10,996 nucleotides of DNA, from the NCBI GenBank assembly GCA_002435835.1, contig DIVM01000282.1, positions 11,043-22,038 of the forward strand, in the 5' to 3' direction. The stretch's first letter is position 1; each line of letters opens with the position of its first letter. This DNA comes from Firmicutes bacterium UBA6132. Lineage in GTDB: Bacteria; Bacillota_A; Clostridia; Tissierellales; Sedimentibacteraceae. The translations under genes were made by a program, and so were the position numbers. Positions 1 to 7,239 of this stretch are shown here, piece after piece. The notes below the pieces were generated by a model that saw only the letters and a list, made by a program, of their open reading frames with translations, was not told where the DNA came from and did not search any database.

Positions 1-140
1 TCAATTCCTTCTAAATTTGCTTCATCTAAAAATCTTACCACATTTCTGATTTTAGCATTAATATCCTTCGCAATTTCATTTCCAAATTCCATAAGGAGTG
101 CTTTATCACCTGCTGGAAGATATTTTATTTTGTCATACAT
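1..140 (-). CDS. pxpB: 5-oxoprolinase subunit B (KipI family), N-terminal part, cut by the window edge
   Basis: The first 46 residues are visible and begin MYDKIKYLPAGDKALLMEFG, the N-terminal signature of the KipI / allophanate-hydrolase-subunit-1 family. With PxpA and PxpC this protein forms the cytoplasmic ATP-dependent 5-oxoprolinase that opens 5-oxoproline to glutamate; in B. subtilis the homologue KipI was first described as an inhibitor of the sporulation kinase KinA. The ATG at 140 follows an AAAGGAG site by 6 bases and lies 15 bases after the stop of the NRAMP-like gene, so the genes are cotranscribed. The operon partner pxpA makes the 5-oxoprolinase reading much stronger than an allophanate hydrolase reading. 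A pxpC/kipA gene is expected just beyond the left edge, but this is inference. Confidence 0.88.
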   Translation of the reverse strand, partial: MYDKIKYLPAGDKALLMEFGNEIAKDINAKIRNVVRFLDEANLEGI

Positions 141-155
141 AATTAACTCCTTTTT

Positions 156-1370
156 CTATCTCCATATTGCTGCAATACCAGGAAGTGCTTTTAATCCTAA
201 ATATGCTGTTATTGCTACAACAATCCAACCACCAATAAACAACCATTGAGCATGCTTGTAATCACCAACAATATCTTTTCTTTTTGAAGCAACCAATATT
301 GTTGATAATGTAAGAGGTAAAATAAGCCCGTTTAAAGTACCTACTAATACTAACAATTTCGCTGGTTTTCCTATTATCATAAATATTAATGTTGATACTG
401 CTATAAATGCTATGATAACCCTGTTTTCATATTTGGCTATAGGTTTAGACAATGTTTTTAAGAAAGATACTGAAGTATATGCTGCTCCAACTATTGATGT
501 AAGAGCTGCTGCACAAAATACTACCCCAAATATTTTATAACCCACTGTACCTGCAGCTATTTGGAAAGCTGATGCTGGTGGATTAGCTGGATCTAATTTG
601 TTTCCAGCATATACAACTCCAAGTGCTGCTAAGAACAATAATATTCTTACAATAGTTGCAGCTCCTAATCCCATTAGTGCTGAATTATTTACTTGTTTTA
701 AATTTTCTTCTCCTGTAATACCTGCATCAACAAGTCTGTGACCACCTGAAAATGTTATATAACCGCCTACAGTTCCGCCAACTAATGTCAATATTTGAAG
801 AAATGGCATTGAAGCAGGCATAAAAGTTCCTTTTATTGCTTCCCCAACAGGTGGATCTGACACTATCGCAACATATCCAATCAATATTATCATTACTCCG
901 CCCATTACTTGTGCAAATCTATCCATTGCAGCACCAGCTTTTTTATTAGCAAATATAATTATACCTATAATTCCTCCAATAGCAGCTGCAAACTGAACAT
1001 TAATACCAAAAATAACATTTAAACCTAAAGCAGCTCCACCAACATTTCCTATGTTAAATGCAAGTCCACCCAATGCAACAAAAGCTGCTACTACATATCC
1101 TAATCCTGGCAATACTTTATTTGCTATGTCTTGTCCACGAGCTCCAGAAACTGAAATTACCCTCCAACAGTTTAGCTGTGCAATTAACTCTAAAATAGCT
1201 GAGACTAAAATTACAAATCCCATTGTCCCGCCTAAACTTTCAGAAAAAGTTGCTGTTTGAGTCATGAAGCCAGGTCCAACAGCAGATGTTGCCATTAAAA
1301 ATGCTGCACCTATAAGTACTGACAAATTCTTTTTATCCTTTGTTGCAGGCTTTTTAATATTTTTTTCCAT
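156..1370 (-). CDS. NRAMP-superfamily membrane transporter of the YcsG type, lacking metal-site residues
   Basis: A 404-residue polytopic membrane protein with about eleven hydrophobic segments and a short basic N-terminus. Its overall pattern and its place between pxpA and pxpB match YcsG of B. subtilis, annotated as an NRAMP-family divalent metal transporter. The metal-coordinating DPGN of TM1 is replaced here by GPGF (residues 32-35), so Asp and Asn are gone. The TM6 region that normally reads A-T-V-M-P-H reads G-T-V-G-G-Y (199-204), so the metal-binding Met is also absent. Metal transport is therefore doubtful. Since it sits inside a 5-oxoprolinase operon, import of 5-oxoproline is a reasonable inference, not shown by sequence. 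The ATG at 1370 follows AGGAGATATATT. It starts 39 bases after pxpA with no terminator between them. Confidence 0.85.
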   Translation of the reverse strand: MEKNIKKPATKDKKNLSVLIGAAFLMATSAVGPGFMTQTATFSESLGGTMGFVILVSAILELIAQLNCWRVISVSGARGQDIANKVLPGLGYVVAAFVALGGLAFNIGNVGGAALGLNVIFGINVQFAAAIGGIIGIIIFANKKAGAAMDRFAQVMGGVMIILIGYVAIVSDPPVGEAIKGTFMPASMPFLQILTLVGGTVGGYITFSGGHRLVDAGITGEENLKQVNNSALMGLGAATIVRILLFLAALGVVYAGNKLDPANPPASAFQIAAGTVGYKIFGVVFCAAALTSIVGAAYTSVSFLKTLSKPIAKYENRVIIAFIAVSTLIFMIIGKPAKLLVLVGTLNGLILPLTLSTILVASKRKDIVGDYKHAQWLFIGGWIVVAITAYLGLKALPGIAAIWR

Positions 1371-1409
1371 AATATATCTCCTATTATTATAATTTTTATT
1401 ATTGCGTTA

Positions 1410-2177
1410 TTAAATAAATTCTTTTATAGAAACAATTTGTACGCCTTCGTCTTCTAAAGCTTTTCTTATTAATTTAACAAATTCCACAGCTTGAGGATTA
1501 TCTCCATGAACACAAATTGAATCTGCTTTAATATCTATATCTTCACCTGTTATAGCTGTAACTTTACCTTCCTTAACCATTCTTACAACTCTTGAAATTG
1601 CAAGTTCAGTATCGTGTATCATGGAACCTTCTTTTGTTCTTGATACTAAAGTTCCATCAGCATTATAAGCCCTGTCTGCAAAAACTTCATTTGCAACTTT
1701 TAGACCTACTTCTTTTCCTGCTTTTATCATTTCACTGTTTGCAAGACCCATCAGAATTAAATCTTTATCAACTTCATAAATAGCTTCTGCAATAGCCATT
1801 GACAATTCCTTATCCTTTGCAGCCATGTTATAAAATCCCCCATGAGGTTTAACATGTTGTAATTTAACTCCATGGCTTTGAGCAAATGCCCATAAAGCAC
1901 CAACTTGATATTTAATATAATTCTTAGCTTCCTGTTTAGTAACTTTCAGGTCTCTCCTTCCAAACCCCATTAAATCTGGAAATCCCGGATGCGCTCCGAT
2001 AGCAACGTTTTCTTCAATAGCAAGCTTAACTGTTTTATCCATCACCATAGCATCACCTGCATGCCATCCACAAGCAATATTAGCAGATGAAATATATTTG
2101 ATTACTTCTTCATCTAAACCTAATTTGTAATTTCCAAAACTTTCGCCCACATCACTATTTAAGTCTACTTTGTACAT
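1410..2177 (-). CDS. pxpA: 5-oxoprolinase subunit A (LamB/YcsF family)
   Basis: A full-length 255-residue LamB/YcsF protein, the usual family size. It acts with PxpB and PxpC in the cytoplasm to hydrolyse 5-oxoproline to glutamate using ATP. Visible family motifs are [11 protein letters not shown] (5-15), [11 protein letters not shown] (32-42), IGAHPGFPD (60-68), KPHGGFYN (110-117), EVFADRAY (164-171) and ICVHGDNP (221-228). The fourth motif is more often KPHGALYN; here AL is GF. The gene is first in its operon, followed by the NRAMP-like transporter and pxpB. The ATG at 2177 has an AGGAGG site 6 bases upstream. A sigma-54 promoter about 36 bases upstream of the ATG, and a dyad beyond it, suggest control by the NtrC-type regulator encoded just upstream. 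Confidence 0.95.
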   Translation of the reverse strand: MYKVDLNSDVGESFGNYKLGLDEEVIKYISSANIACGWHAGDAMVMDKTVKLAIEENVAIGAHPGFPDLMGFGRRDLKVTKQEAKNYIKYQVGALWAFAQSHGVKLQHVKPHGGFYNMAAKDKELSMAIAEAIYEVDKDLILMGLANSEMIKAGKEVGLKVANEVFADRAYNADGTLVSRTKEGSMIHDTELAISRVVRMVKEGKVTAITGEDIDIKADSICVHGDNPQAVEFVKLIRKALEDEGVQIVSIKEFI

Positions 2178-2223
2178 AATTGTTCCTCCTAATTAAAAAT
2201 TTTTGTCGTGTTAAGAATATATA

Positions 2224-2239
2224 TGCAAAACCTATACCA
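2224..2239 (-). promoter_or_regulatory. Sigma-54 (-24/-12) promoter of the pxpA operon
   Basis: On the minus strand the sequence reads TGGTATAGGTTTTGCA. It matches the sigma-54 consensus TGGCACGRNNNTTGCW in length and at the key bases: GG at -25/-24 and GC at -13/-12 with exactly 10 bases between them, plus TTGCA. The predicted start is near 2213, giving a leader of about 36 bases that holds the AGGAGG site of pxpA. An NtrC-type activator gene ends 123 bases upstream of it, and a dyad suited to activator binding is centred about 118 bases upstream of the start. The promoter is recognised by pattern only. Confidence 0.82.
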
Positions 2240-2300
2240 TGTTTTTAAAAATATAAATTCACCAAATATCAACAATAATTAATTTTAAATAAAAAATACC

Positions 2301-2356
2301 GAGCGATTTAGCACATAAAAAAGGAGCGGTATCGCTCTTGTTTATGCAAACCGCTC
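2301..2356 (-). promoter_or_regulatory. Nested dyad, probable enhancer (UAS) for the NtrC-type regulator
   Basis: Four 7-base arms lie here. On the plus strand they read GAGCGAT (2301-2307), GAGCGGT (2324-2330), ATCGCTC (2331-2337) and ACCGCTC (2350-2356). The two inner arms abut as the 14-base near-palindrome GAGCGGTATCGCTC; the outer arms make a larger dyad around almost the same centre. The half-site is GAGCG(G/A)T, and neighbouring arm centres on each side are 23 and 19 bases apart, about two helical turns. The centre lies about 118 bases before the predicted pxpA transcription start, where enhancers of sigma-54 activators usually sit. The same DNA could instead, or also, be the terminator of the upstream operon. 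Confidence 0.6.
2317..2356 (-). terminator. Possible intrinsic terminator of the symporter-kinase-regulator operon
   Basis: Read on the minus strand, GAGCGGT (2356-2350), five bases after the regulator stop codon, can pair perfectly with ACCGCTC (2330-2324), followed by C and six T residues (2322-2317). A shorter hairpin GAGCG-ATAC-CGCTC within it would use the same T run. A second perfect 7-base pairing, GAGCGAT (2337-2331) with ATCGCTC (2307-2301), is followed by GGTATTTTTTATTT. The loops of the two 7-base stems are long (19 and 23 bases), so these are weak terminators by eye. The DNA doubles as the proposed enhancer. Confidence 0.45.
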
Positions 2357-2361
2357 AAATA

Positions 2362-3777
2362 TTATAAATATTTTTCAATTCGTCTTTTAAAGGAAAACCT
2401 GCTTAACTTCAACATTTCAGCTGCCTTTGTATGATTGTTGTTGCAATATTTTAATGCAAGTTTAATATAATGTACTTCCATTTTTTCAACTTCATTTTCT
2501 AAAGAAAAATCACCATTAAAAATTTTACTTTTTGTTTCATTCTCATTATCATATAAATCATTTTCATCTAAGTTAGTGAATTTATTAACTGAATTCTTAT
2601 AATTATTAATTTCTAAAGGTAAATTTTCTTTACTTATTTCATTGCTTTCTGATAACAACACAACCCGTTCTATAACATTTTTCAACTCTCTTATGTTTCC
2701 ATGCCAATAATATTTTAATAGAGCTTCCTCCGCACCCTTAGTAAACCCATCTATTTTTTTGTTAAATTTTTTACTATATTCTTTTAAAAACTTATTAGCT
2801 AAAATAAGAATATCATTACCCCTATCCCTTAGAGGTGGAAGTATAATAGGAACAACATTTAATCTATAATATAAATCTTCTCTAAATTCCTTATTTTTTA
2901 TAGCTTCCTCTAAATTTTTATTTGTAGCTGCTATTATCCTAATGTCAACCTCAATATCTTCTAAACCGCCGACTCTCTTAAATTTTCTTTCCTCTAAAAA
3001 TCGTAACAATTTAGTTTGCAATTCCATTTGCATTTCACCAATTTCATCTAAGAAAACTGTACCACCATCTGCAATTTCCATAAGCCCTTTTTTTCTTTCA
3101 TTTGCTCCAGTAAAAGCATTTTTTTCAAATCCAAAAAGTTCACTTTCTATGAGCTGTTGAGGAATTGATCCGCAATTAATTTTTAACATGGTAGCATTTT
3201 TTCTTATACTATTTTTGTGAATTGCAGATGCTGTGATTTCTTTTCCTGTGCCTGTCTCACCCCTAATTAAAACAGTTACTTCATCATTTTGGGATAATAT
3301 CTCTATTTTTTTAAATACATCCTTCATAAGCGGATGTTCTCCAATAAAATGTTCAATATTAAACTGATTTTCTTTTTCAACTTTTTCTAATATATAAACT
3401 TTTTTTTGTAGTTGTAGGTTATTTATTATTCTTTTTATTATTAAATCTATTTCTTGTAAATCAAATGGTTTATTAATATAATCATATGCCCCAAGTTTAA
3501 TTGCTTTTACTGTAGATTCAGTATCTCCATAAGCTGTCATCATTACTACTTCAGTATCTAAATCTAATTTTTTGATTTCAGGAAGTATATCCAATCCGTT
3601 TTCATCATTTAAACGAATATCTAAAAAAATAACCTGTGGTCTTAATTCTTTAATTTTTTCAAAAGCTTCTTTGCTATTACTTGCTGTTTCTACTTTATAC
3701 CCTAAATCCTTAAGCCCTTCTTGTAATGAAAGTCTTATTATTTCTTCATCATCTATTATTAATATATTTTTTTTCAT
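2362..3777 (-). CDS. NtrC-family sigma-54-dependent response regulator
   Basis: 471 residues from the ATG at 3777. An N-terminal receiver domain (about 1-118) has the acidic pair D9/D10, phosphoacceptor D53, T81 and K103. The AAA+ domain (about 145-375) has Walker A GETGTGKE (173-180), the sigma-54 loop NAFTGA (220-225, normally GAFTGA), Walker B GGTVFLDEIG (238-247) and GNIREL (360-365). A Fis-type helix-turn-helix ends the protein (about 430-471). It should bind an enhancer and drive sigma-54 promoter opening after phosphorylation by the kinase encoded one base upstream. A start nine bases earlier (GTG, 3786) is possible, but the AAGGG site would then touch the start codon. The target is probably the sigma-54 promoter of pxpA next to it; this is inferred from position and site quality. 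Confidence 0.93.
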   Translation of the reverse strand: MKKNILIIDDEEIIRLSLQEGLKDLGYKVETASNSKEAFEKIKELRPQVIFLDIRLNDENGLDILPEIKKLDLDTEVVMMTAYGDTESTVKAIKLGAYDYINKPFDLQEIDLIIKRIINNLQLQKKVYILEKVEKENQFNIEHFIGEHPLMKDVFKKIEILSQNDEVTVLIRGETGTGKEITASAIHKNSIRKNATMLKINCGSIPQQLIESELFGFEKNAFTGANERKKGLMEIADGGTVFLDEIGEMQMELQTKLLRFLEERKFKRVGGLEDIEVDIRIIAATNKNLEEAIKNKEFREDLYYRLNVVPIILPPLRDRGNDILILANKFLKEYSKKFNKKIDGFTKGAEEALLKYYWHGNIRELKNVIERVVLLSESNEISKENLPLEINNYKNSVNKFTNLDENDLYDNENETKSKIFNGDFSLENEVEKMEVHYIKLALKYCNNNHTKAAEMLKLSRFSFKRRIEKYL

Positions 3778-3778
3778 A

Positions 3779-5521
3779 TCATTCACCCTTATATGCTAAA
3801 AACTCTATTTTAACTTTAGTACCTTCATTTAACTTACTTTGAATATTAATTGTACCTTGGTTGCTTTTTAGCAGTTCATATACTACTGATAAACCCAATC
3901 CCGTCCCTTGACTACTTGTAGTAAAAAAAGGATTAAATATTTTGTCCATATCTTTTTCATGTATTCCGCATCCATTATCTTGAAATTCAATTTCAATAAA
4001 ATTTCCATTTTCATCAAAATTTTCACTAATTGAAATATTGATTTTGCCATCCTTGTTTATTGCATTAATGGAATTTTTGATGATGTTTAAAAATATTTGC
4101 TCTATTTGAGCTTTATCCGCATATATTTTTTTATTTTTACATATTTCTTCTACATGAATTTTAATATTATTTTCTTTAGCATATTTACGAACAAGATCTA
4201 ATGCTCTGTTCAAAACTTCCACTATATCTGTTTCTTCAAAATATGAAACTCTCGGTTTTGCAAAATTTAATAAATTTGTAATTAATTTATTAATTCTATC
4301 AATTTCATGTATTACACCAATAAATAATTTTTCATTTGGTGAGTTTTCATCTTTACATAGTCTATTTTTTAAAACCTGAATGCTTGTTTTCATTCCAGTT
4401 AATGGATTTCTTATTTCATGTGCAATACCTGCTGCAAACTGCCCAATGGTTGTAAGCCTATCCAAAATATCCATATTTGTTTCAAACCTTTTTCTTTCAC
4501 TGATATCGTTAAAATTGCATATTGCTCCGTCATTTGAACCTTCAACCCCTATTAACAAAGAAGTTGTAACATCTAAATAAATTTTATTTCCATCCATGTC
4601 ATTAAATTGTAAAACATTATTTATCATTTTATTTTCATCCAATGTATTCTTAAGCTGCTTAAGTATATTTTCCAAAATATCAACATCTACATTTCTTTCT
4701 TTATTTTCATGTAATAATTTTTTTGCAGCTTCATTAATAGAAAGTAAATGCCCATTTTCATTTGTTGTTATAATACCTGCAGGAATACTTTTTAATATAT
4801 CTTCATTAAATCTTGTTACTTCTGTAATTTTTTCAGTGTTATTTTTTATCCTTATTAACATATTATTAAATGCACTTGAAAGCGAACCTATTTCATCATT
4901 TCTTTTAATTTCTATTTTTTCATCAAAACTGTCTTGATCAATTATTTTATCACAGTGTTCAGCAAGTTTTTTTATAGGCTTAGAAATGTTATATGATATT
5001 AAAATTGCTGCTTCCATAGAAAATATTAAAGATACTATTGCTATTAAAATTATATTTTTTTCTTTTTCTACTACTTCATTAAATAATATATCTTTATTAA
5101 TACTGTAACCAAGAACCCAGTTATATTTATCATATTTTTCATATACAAAAATATAATTTTCTTTTGTAACACTTTTGTTTTCATTTTCTAATTTATCAGT
5201 AATTATGTCTTTTGACCAATTACTATCAAAATTAGTGTCTAATAATATGTCATTATTTTCATAAATAATTAAATTGCTTTTTTTAGAATTTTTATATAAA
5301 TCAATAATATATTTTTTTGCTTCACTTTCATTTTTAATTTCTTTATTAACAGTGCTTATAAGTAAAACCATTTCTTTTAAATCATTTTCTGAATATTCTA
5401 CTTCATTATTTAACAACATTTCATAACTGTTGTAATATGATACTGCACTCATTGTAAAAATAGATAATATTATTAAAATCATAAAAGGAATGAGTATTTT
5501 ATTTTCTATGTCAATTTTCAT
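3779..5521 (-). CDS. Membrane sensor histidine kinase (extracytoplasmic sensor, HAMP, PAS, HisKA, HATPase_c)
   Basis: 580 residues. TM1 is about 9-30 and TM2 about 156-177, enclosing an extracytoplasmic domain of about 125 residues whose end (YNWVLGYSINKDILFNEV) looks like a single Cache-type sensor. A HAMP linker follows (about 177-230), then a PAS-like domain (about 235-345), HisKA with phospho-acceptor H368 in GIAHEIRNPL, and HATPase_c with N483 in the N box, DNGCGI (515-520), FFTT (532-535) and GTGLGL (539-544). All catalytic boxes are intact. It should phosphorylate the NtrC-type regulator encoded one base downstream. Its ATG overlaps the end of the symporter gene by 11 bases, which suggests translational coupling and a shared signalling role. 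The ligand is unknown; 5-oxoproline or a related compound is inferred from the adjacent operon. Confidence 0.94.
   Translation of the reverse strand: MKIDIENKILIPFMILIILSIFTMSAVSYYNSYEMLLNNEVEYSENDLKEMVLLISTVNKEIKNESEAKKYIIDLYKNSKKSNLIIYENNDILLDTNFDSNWSKDIITDKLENENKSVTKENYIFVYEKYDKYNWVLGYSINKDILFNEVVEKEKNIILIAIVSLIFSMEAAILISYNISKPIKKLAEHCDKIIDQDSFDEKIEIKRNDEIGSLSSAFNNMLIRIKNNTEKITEVTRFNEDILKSIPAGIITTNENGHLLSINEAAKKLLHENKERNVDVDILENILKQLKNTLDENKMINNVLQFNDMDGNKIYLDVTTSLLIGVEGSNDGAICNFNDISERKRFETNMDILDRLTTIGQFAAGIAHEIRNPLTGMKTSIQVLKNRLCKDENSPNEKLFIGVIHEIDRINKLITNLLNFAKPRVSYFEETDIVEVLNRALDLVRKYAKENNIKIHVEEICKNKKIYADKAQIEQIFLNIIKNSINAINKDGKINISISENFDENGNFIEIEFQDNGCGIHEKDMDKIFNPFFTTSSQGTGLGLSVVYELLKSNQGTINIQSKLNEGTKVKIEFLAYKGE
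3784..3790 (-). promoter_or_regulatory. Ribosome binding site that decides the regulator start
   Basis: AAGGGTG on the minus strand lies inside the last codons of the kinase gene. AAGGG is 8 bases from the ATG at 3777 but directly abuts the in-frame GTG at 3786, so the ATG is the better start. Confidence 0.6.
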
Positions 5522-6974
5522 GATGTATAACCCTCTTGTTATAAAAATGTATACTCACTAAATAAAATGAAAGACCTGATGTAATAACGCTAAAAAATGC
5601 TGGATGTATATTGTTACCTGTATTAAATGTCATAAAAGAAATAATTGTTATAAATCCTATAACAAAAGAGACAACCGCTCCTTCTTTAGTAGCTTTTTTC
5701 CAAAATAATCCACCATACAATGGTATTAAAAATGTTGCAGAAAAAAATCCCCAAAGATATCCTCCATATATCAATAAACTATTGGGAGGATTAATTGCTA
5801 AAATTAGCGATACAGTTCCAACAGCAAATATAAATATCCTATTTAAATTTAAGAAACTATCTTCTTTCATATTTGGATTTATTAAATTTTTATATAAGTC
5901 ATAAGTAAATCCACTAGATGCTAATAATAGCTGGGAATTAGCAGTAGAAATAGCTGCTGATACAATAGCTATTAATATCAATCCGCTAAATGGTGAATAT
6001 ATTACATTATTTATAATATAAGGGAATATTTCGTCAACAGTTTGTATTGATCTTATTGTAGGAACAAGAGTCCTTCCACCTATACCAATTATAATAAGTC
6101 CCATATATAAAATAGATAATATGACAACAGAATAGCTTATCATTTTAGAAGCTGTTTTTGAATCTTTTGCAGATATTATTCGAATTGCATATTGTGGATT
6201 TGACGCCAATCCTAATCCCCAACCAAAAAAGGATGTAATAATTACACTAGGGGGCATTTGACCTTTTGCAAAAGGATGTAACATTCCACCTTTTTCCGTT
6301 ATATATGGAAAATTTAAAAATGGTCTTGTATCAATTAATTTTGCTTTTTCAAATATTATTATGATACCCCCACTATTATACAAAACAATAACTGTTGCTA
6401 AAATTATACCCACTATAACTAAAACTAAGTTTAATCCATGTGTTTTAGATACTGAAAATAATCCACCAAAAGTTATGTAAATTATAAATAGATATATTAA
6501 TATTATGGAAAATAAATAGCTAATATCCAAGAGTTCAGAAATTACAATACCAAAACCTCGAATTTGAATAGTTATATATAGTGTATATATAACAACAATC
6601 ATTATACCTCCAAGTGATTGAAGCCATTTACTATTATATCTTAAATAAAAAAATTCCGGAACTGTTAATATATCATATTTTTTTAATTTTGATGACATAA
6701 TAAAAAGCATAAATGCTCCCAAAAACCAAGGAACAATTGCATATAATACTGTGCTAATACCATAAGAATATAAGTTGCCAGTTACACCTTGCATTGAAGC
6801 TGCACTAAACCATGTAGCACAAAATGAAAATATACTTGTTGATAATCCTAAAGAGTTACCTGCTACAAAAAAATCCCTCGAATTATTAGTTTTTTTAAAT
6901 CCACTTTTGCCAAAAAACAATAATAAAACTGTGTATGCGGTAAAATAAAAGAGATATATAATACTTTTGTTCAT
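5511..6974 (-). CDS. Sodium:solute symporter (SSS family), first gene of the sensor operon
   Basis: 487 residues with about 13 hydrophobic segments, the usual SSS size and topology. The region SAAISTANSQLLLASS (339-354) matches the family signature in TM8, with S343-T344 at the places of the Na2-site Ser/Thr pair of PutP, so sodium coupling looks retained. The early segment around residues 40-66 (GNSLGLSTSIFSFCATWFSA) is also typical. It shares an 11-base overlap with the kinase gene and is cotranscribed with kinase and regulator. The substrate cannot be read from sequence. It may import the inducer, or act as a transporter-type sensor partner of the kinase, as the SSS domain does in fused CbrA-like kinases. 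The ATG at 6974 follows AAAGGAAACGAAAAT. Confidence 0.92.
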   Translation of the reverse strand: MNKSIIYLFYFTAYTVLLLFFGKSGFKKTNNSRDFFVAGNSLGLSTSIFSFCATWFSAASMQGVTGNLYSYGISTVLYAIVPWFLGAFMLFIMSSKLKKYDILTVPEFFYLRYNSKWLQSLGGIMIVVIYTLYITIQIRGFGIVISELLDISYLFSIILIYLFIIYITFGGLFSVSKTHGLNLVLVIVGIILATVIVLYNSGGIIIIFEKAKLIDTRPFLNFPYITEKGGMLHPFAKGQMPPSVIITSFFGWGLGLASNPQYAIRIISAKDSKTASKMISYSVVILSILYMGLIIIGIGGRTLVPTIRSIQTVDEIFPYIINNVIYSPFSGLILIAIVSAAISTANSQLLLASSGFTYDLYKNLINPNMKEDSFLNLNRIFIFAVGTVSLILAINPPNSLLIYGGYLWGFFSATFLIPLYGGLFWKKATKEGAVVSFVIGFITIISFMTFNTGNNIHPAFFSVITSGLSFYLVSIHFYNKRVIHHEN

Positions 6975-7026
6975 ATTTTCGTTTCCTTTTATAATTTATC
7001 TTCTGTTGAAAACATTATCAAATATT

Positions 7027-7054
7027 ATGTTATCAGAATATTAAAAAAAGTCAA
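7027..7054 (-). promoter_or_regulatory. Putative sigma-70-type promoter of the symporter operon
   Basis: On the minus strand TTGACT (7054-7049) is followed after 16 bases by TAACAT (7032-7027), a 5/6 and a 4/6 match to the housekeeping consensus. It would give a leader of roughly 45 bases before the ATG at 6974. The sensor operon therefore appears to be expressed from a housekeeping promoter; no sigma-54 pattern was seen in this gap. Confidence 0.45.
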
Positions 7055-7142
7055 TGTGTTAGTTAGTTTTAACTTCAATTACTTTTCAGCTGTTTTTTAA
7101 TATTAAAAGGCATTAGAAAATTATGTAATTATAATTATTAAT

Positions 7143-7171
7143 TTGAACAATTATATAATTTCGATTATAAT
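7143..7171 (+). promoter_or_regulatory. Near-consensus sigma-70-type promoter of folC
   Basis: TTGAAC (7143-7148) and TATAAT (7166-7171) are separated by exactly 17 bases. A second TATAAT (7171-7176) overlaps the first. The predicted start near 7178 leaves about 60 bases before the folC ATG, which has AAAGGTGG (7228-7235) as ribosome site. Confidence 0.72.
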
Positions 7172-7239
7172 ATAATTAATTACTTTATTTAAAAAACTGT
7201 ATGAAAAAATAAAATACTATATATTTTAAAGGTGGCATT

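Noticed and set aside
3778..3786. GTG start for the response regulator at 3786
   Set aside because: The AAGGG ribosome site directly abuts this codon; the ATG at 3777 has normal spacing and begins right before the receiver domain.
4596..4937. Plus-strand open frame of 113 codons inside the kinase gene
   Set aside because: It is antisense to well-conserved HAMP and PAS coding sequence, is rich in Ser, Phe and Leu as expected from the reverse of Lys/Glu/Asn-rich coding, and no ribosome site was noted for it.
7087..7098. CAGCTGTTTTTT resembling an arm of the 8577-8632 terminator
   Set aside because: It is a single copy without the matching opposite arm, in AT-rich DNA, and lies upstream rather than downstream of a gene; chance is enough to explain it.
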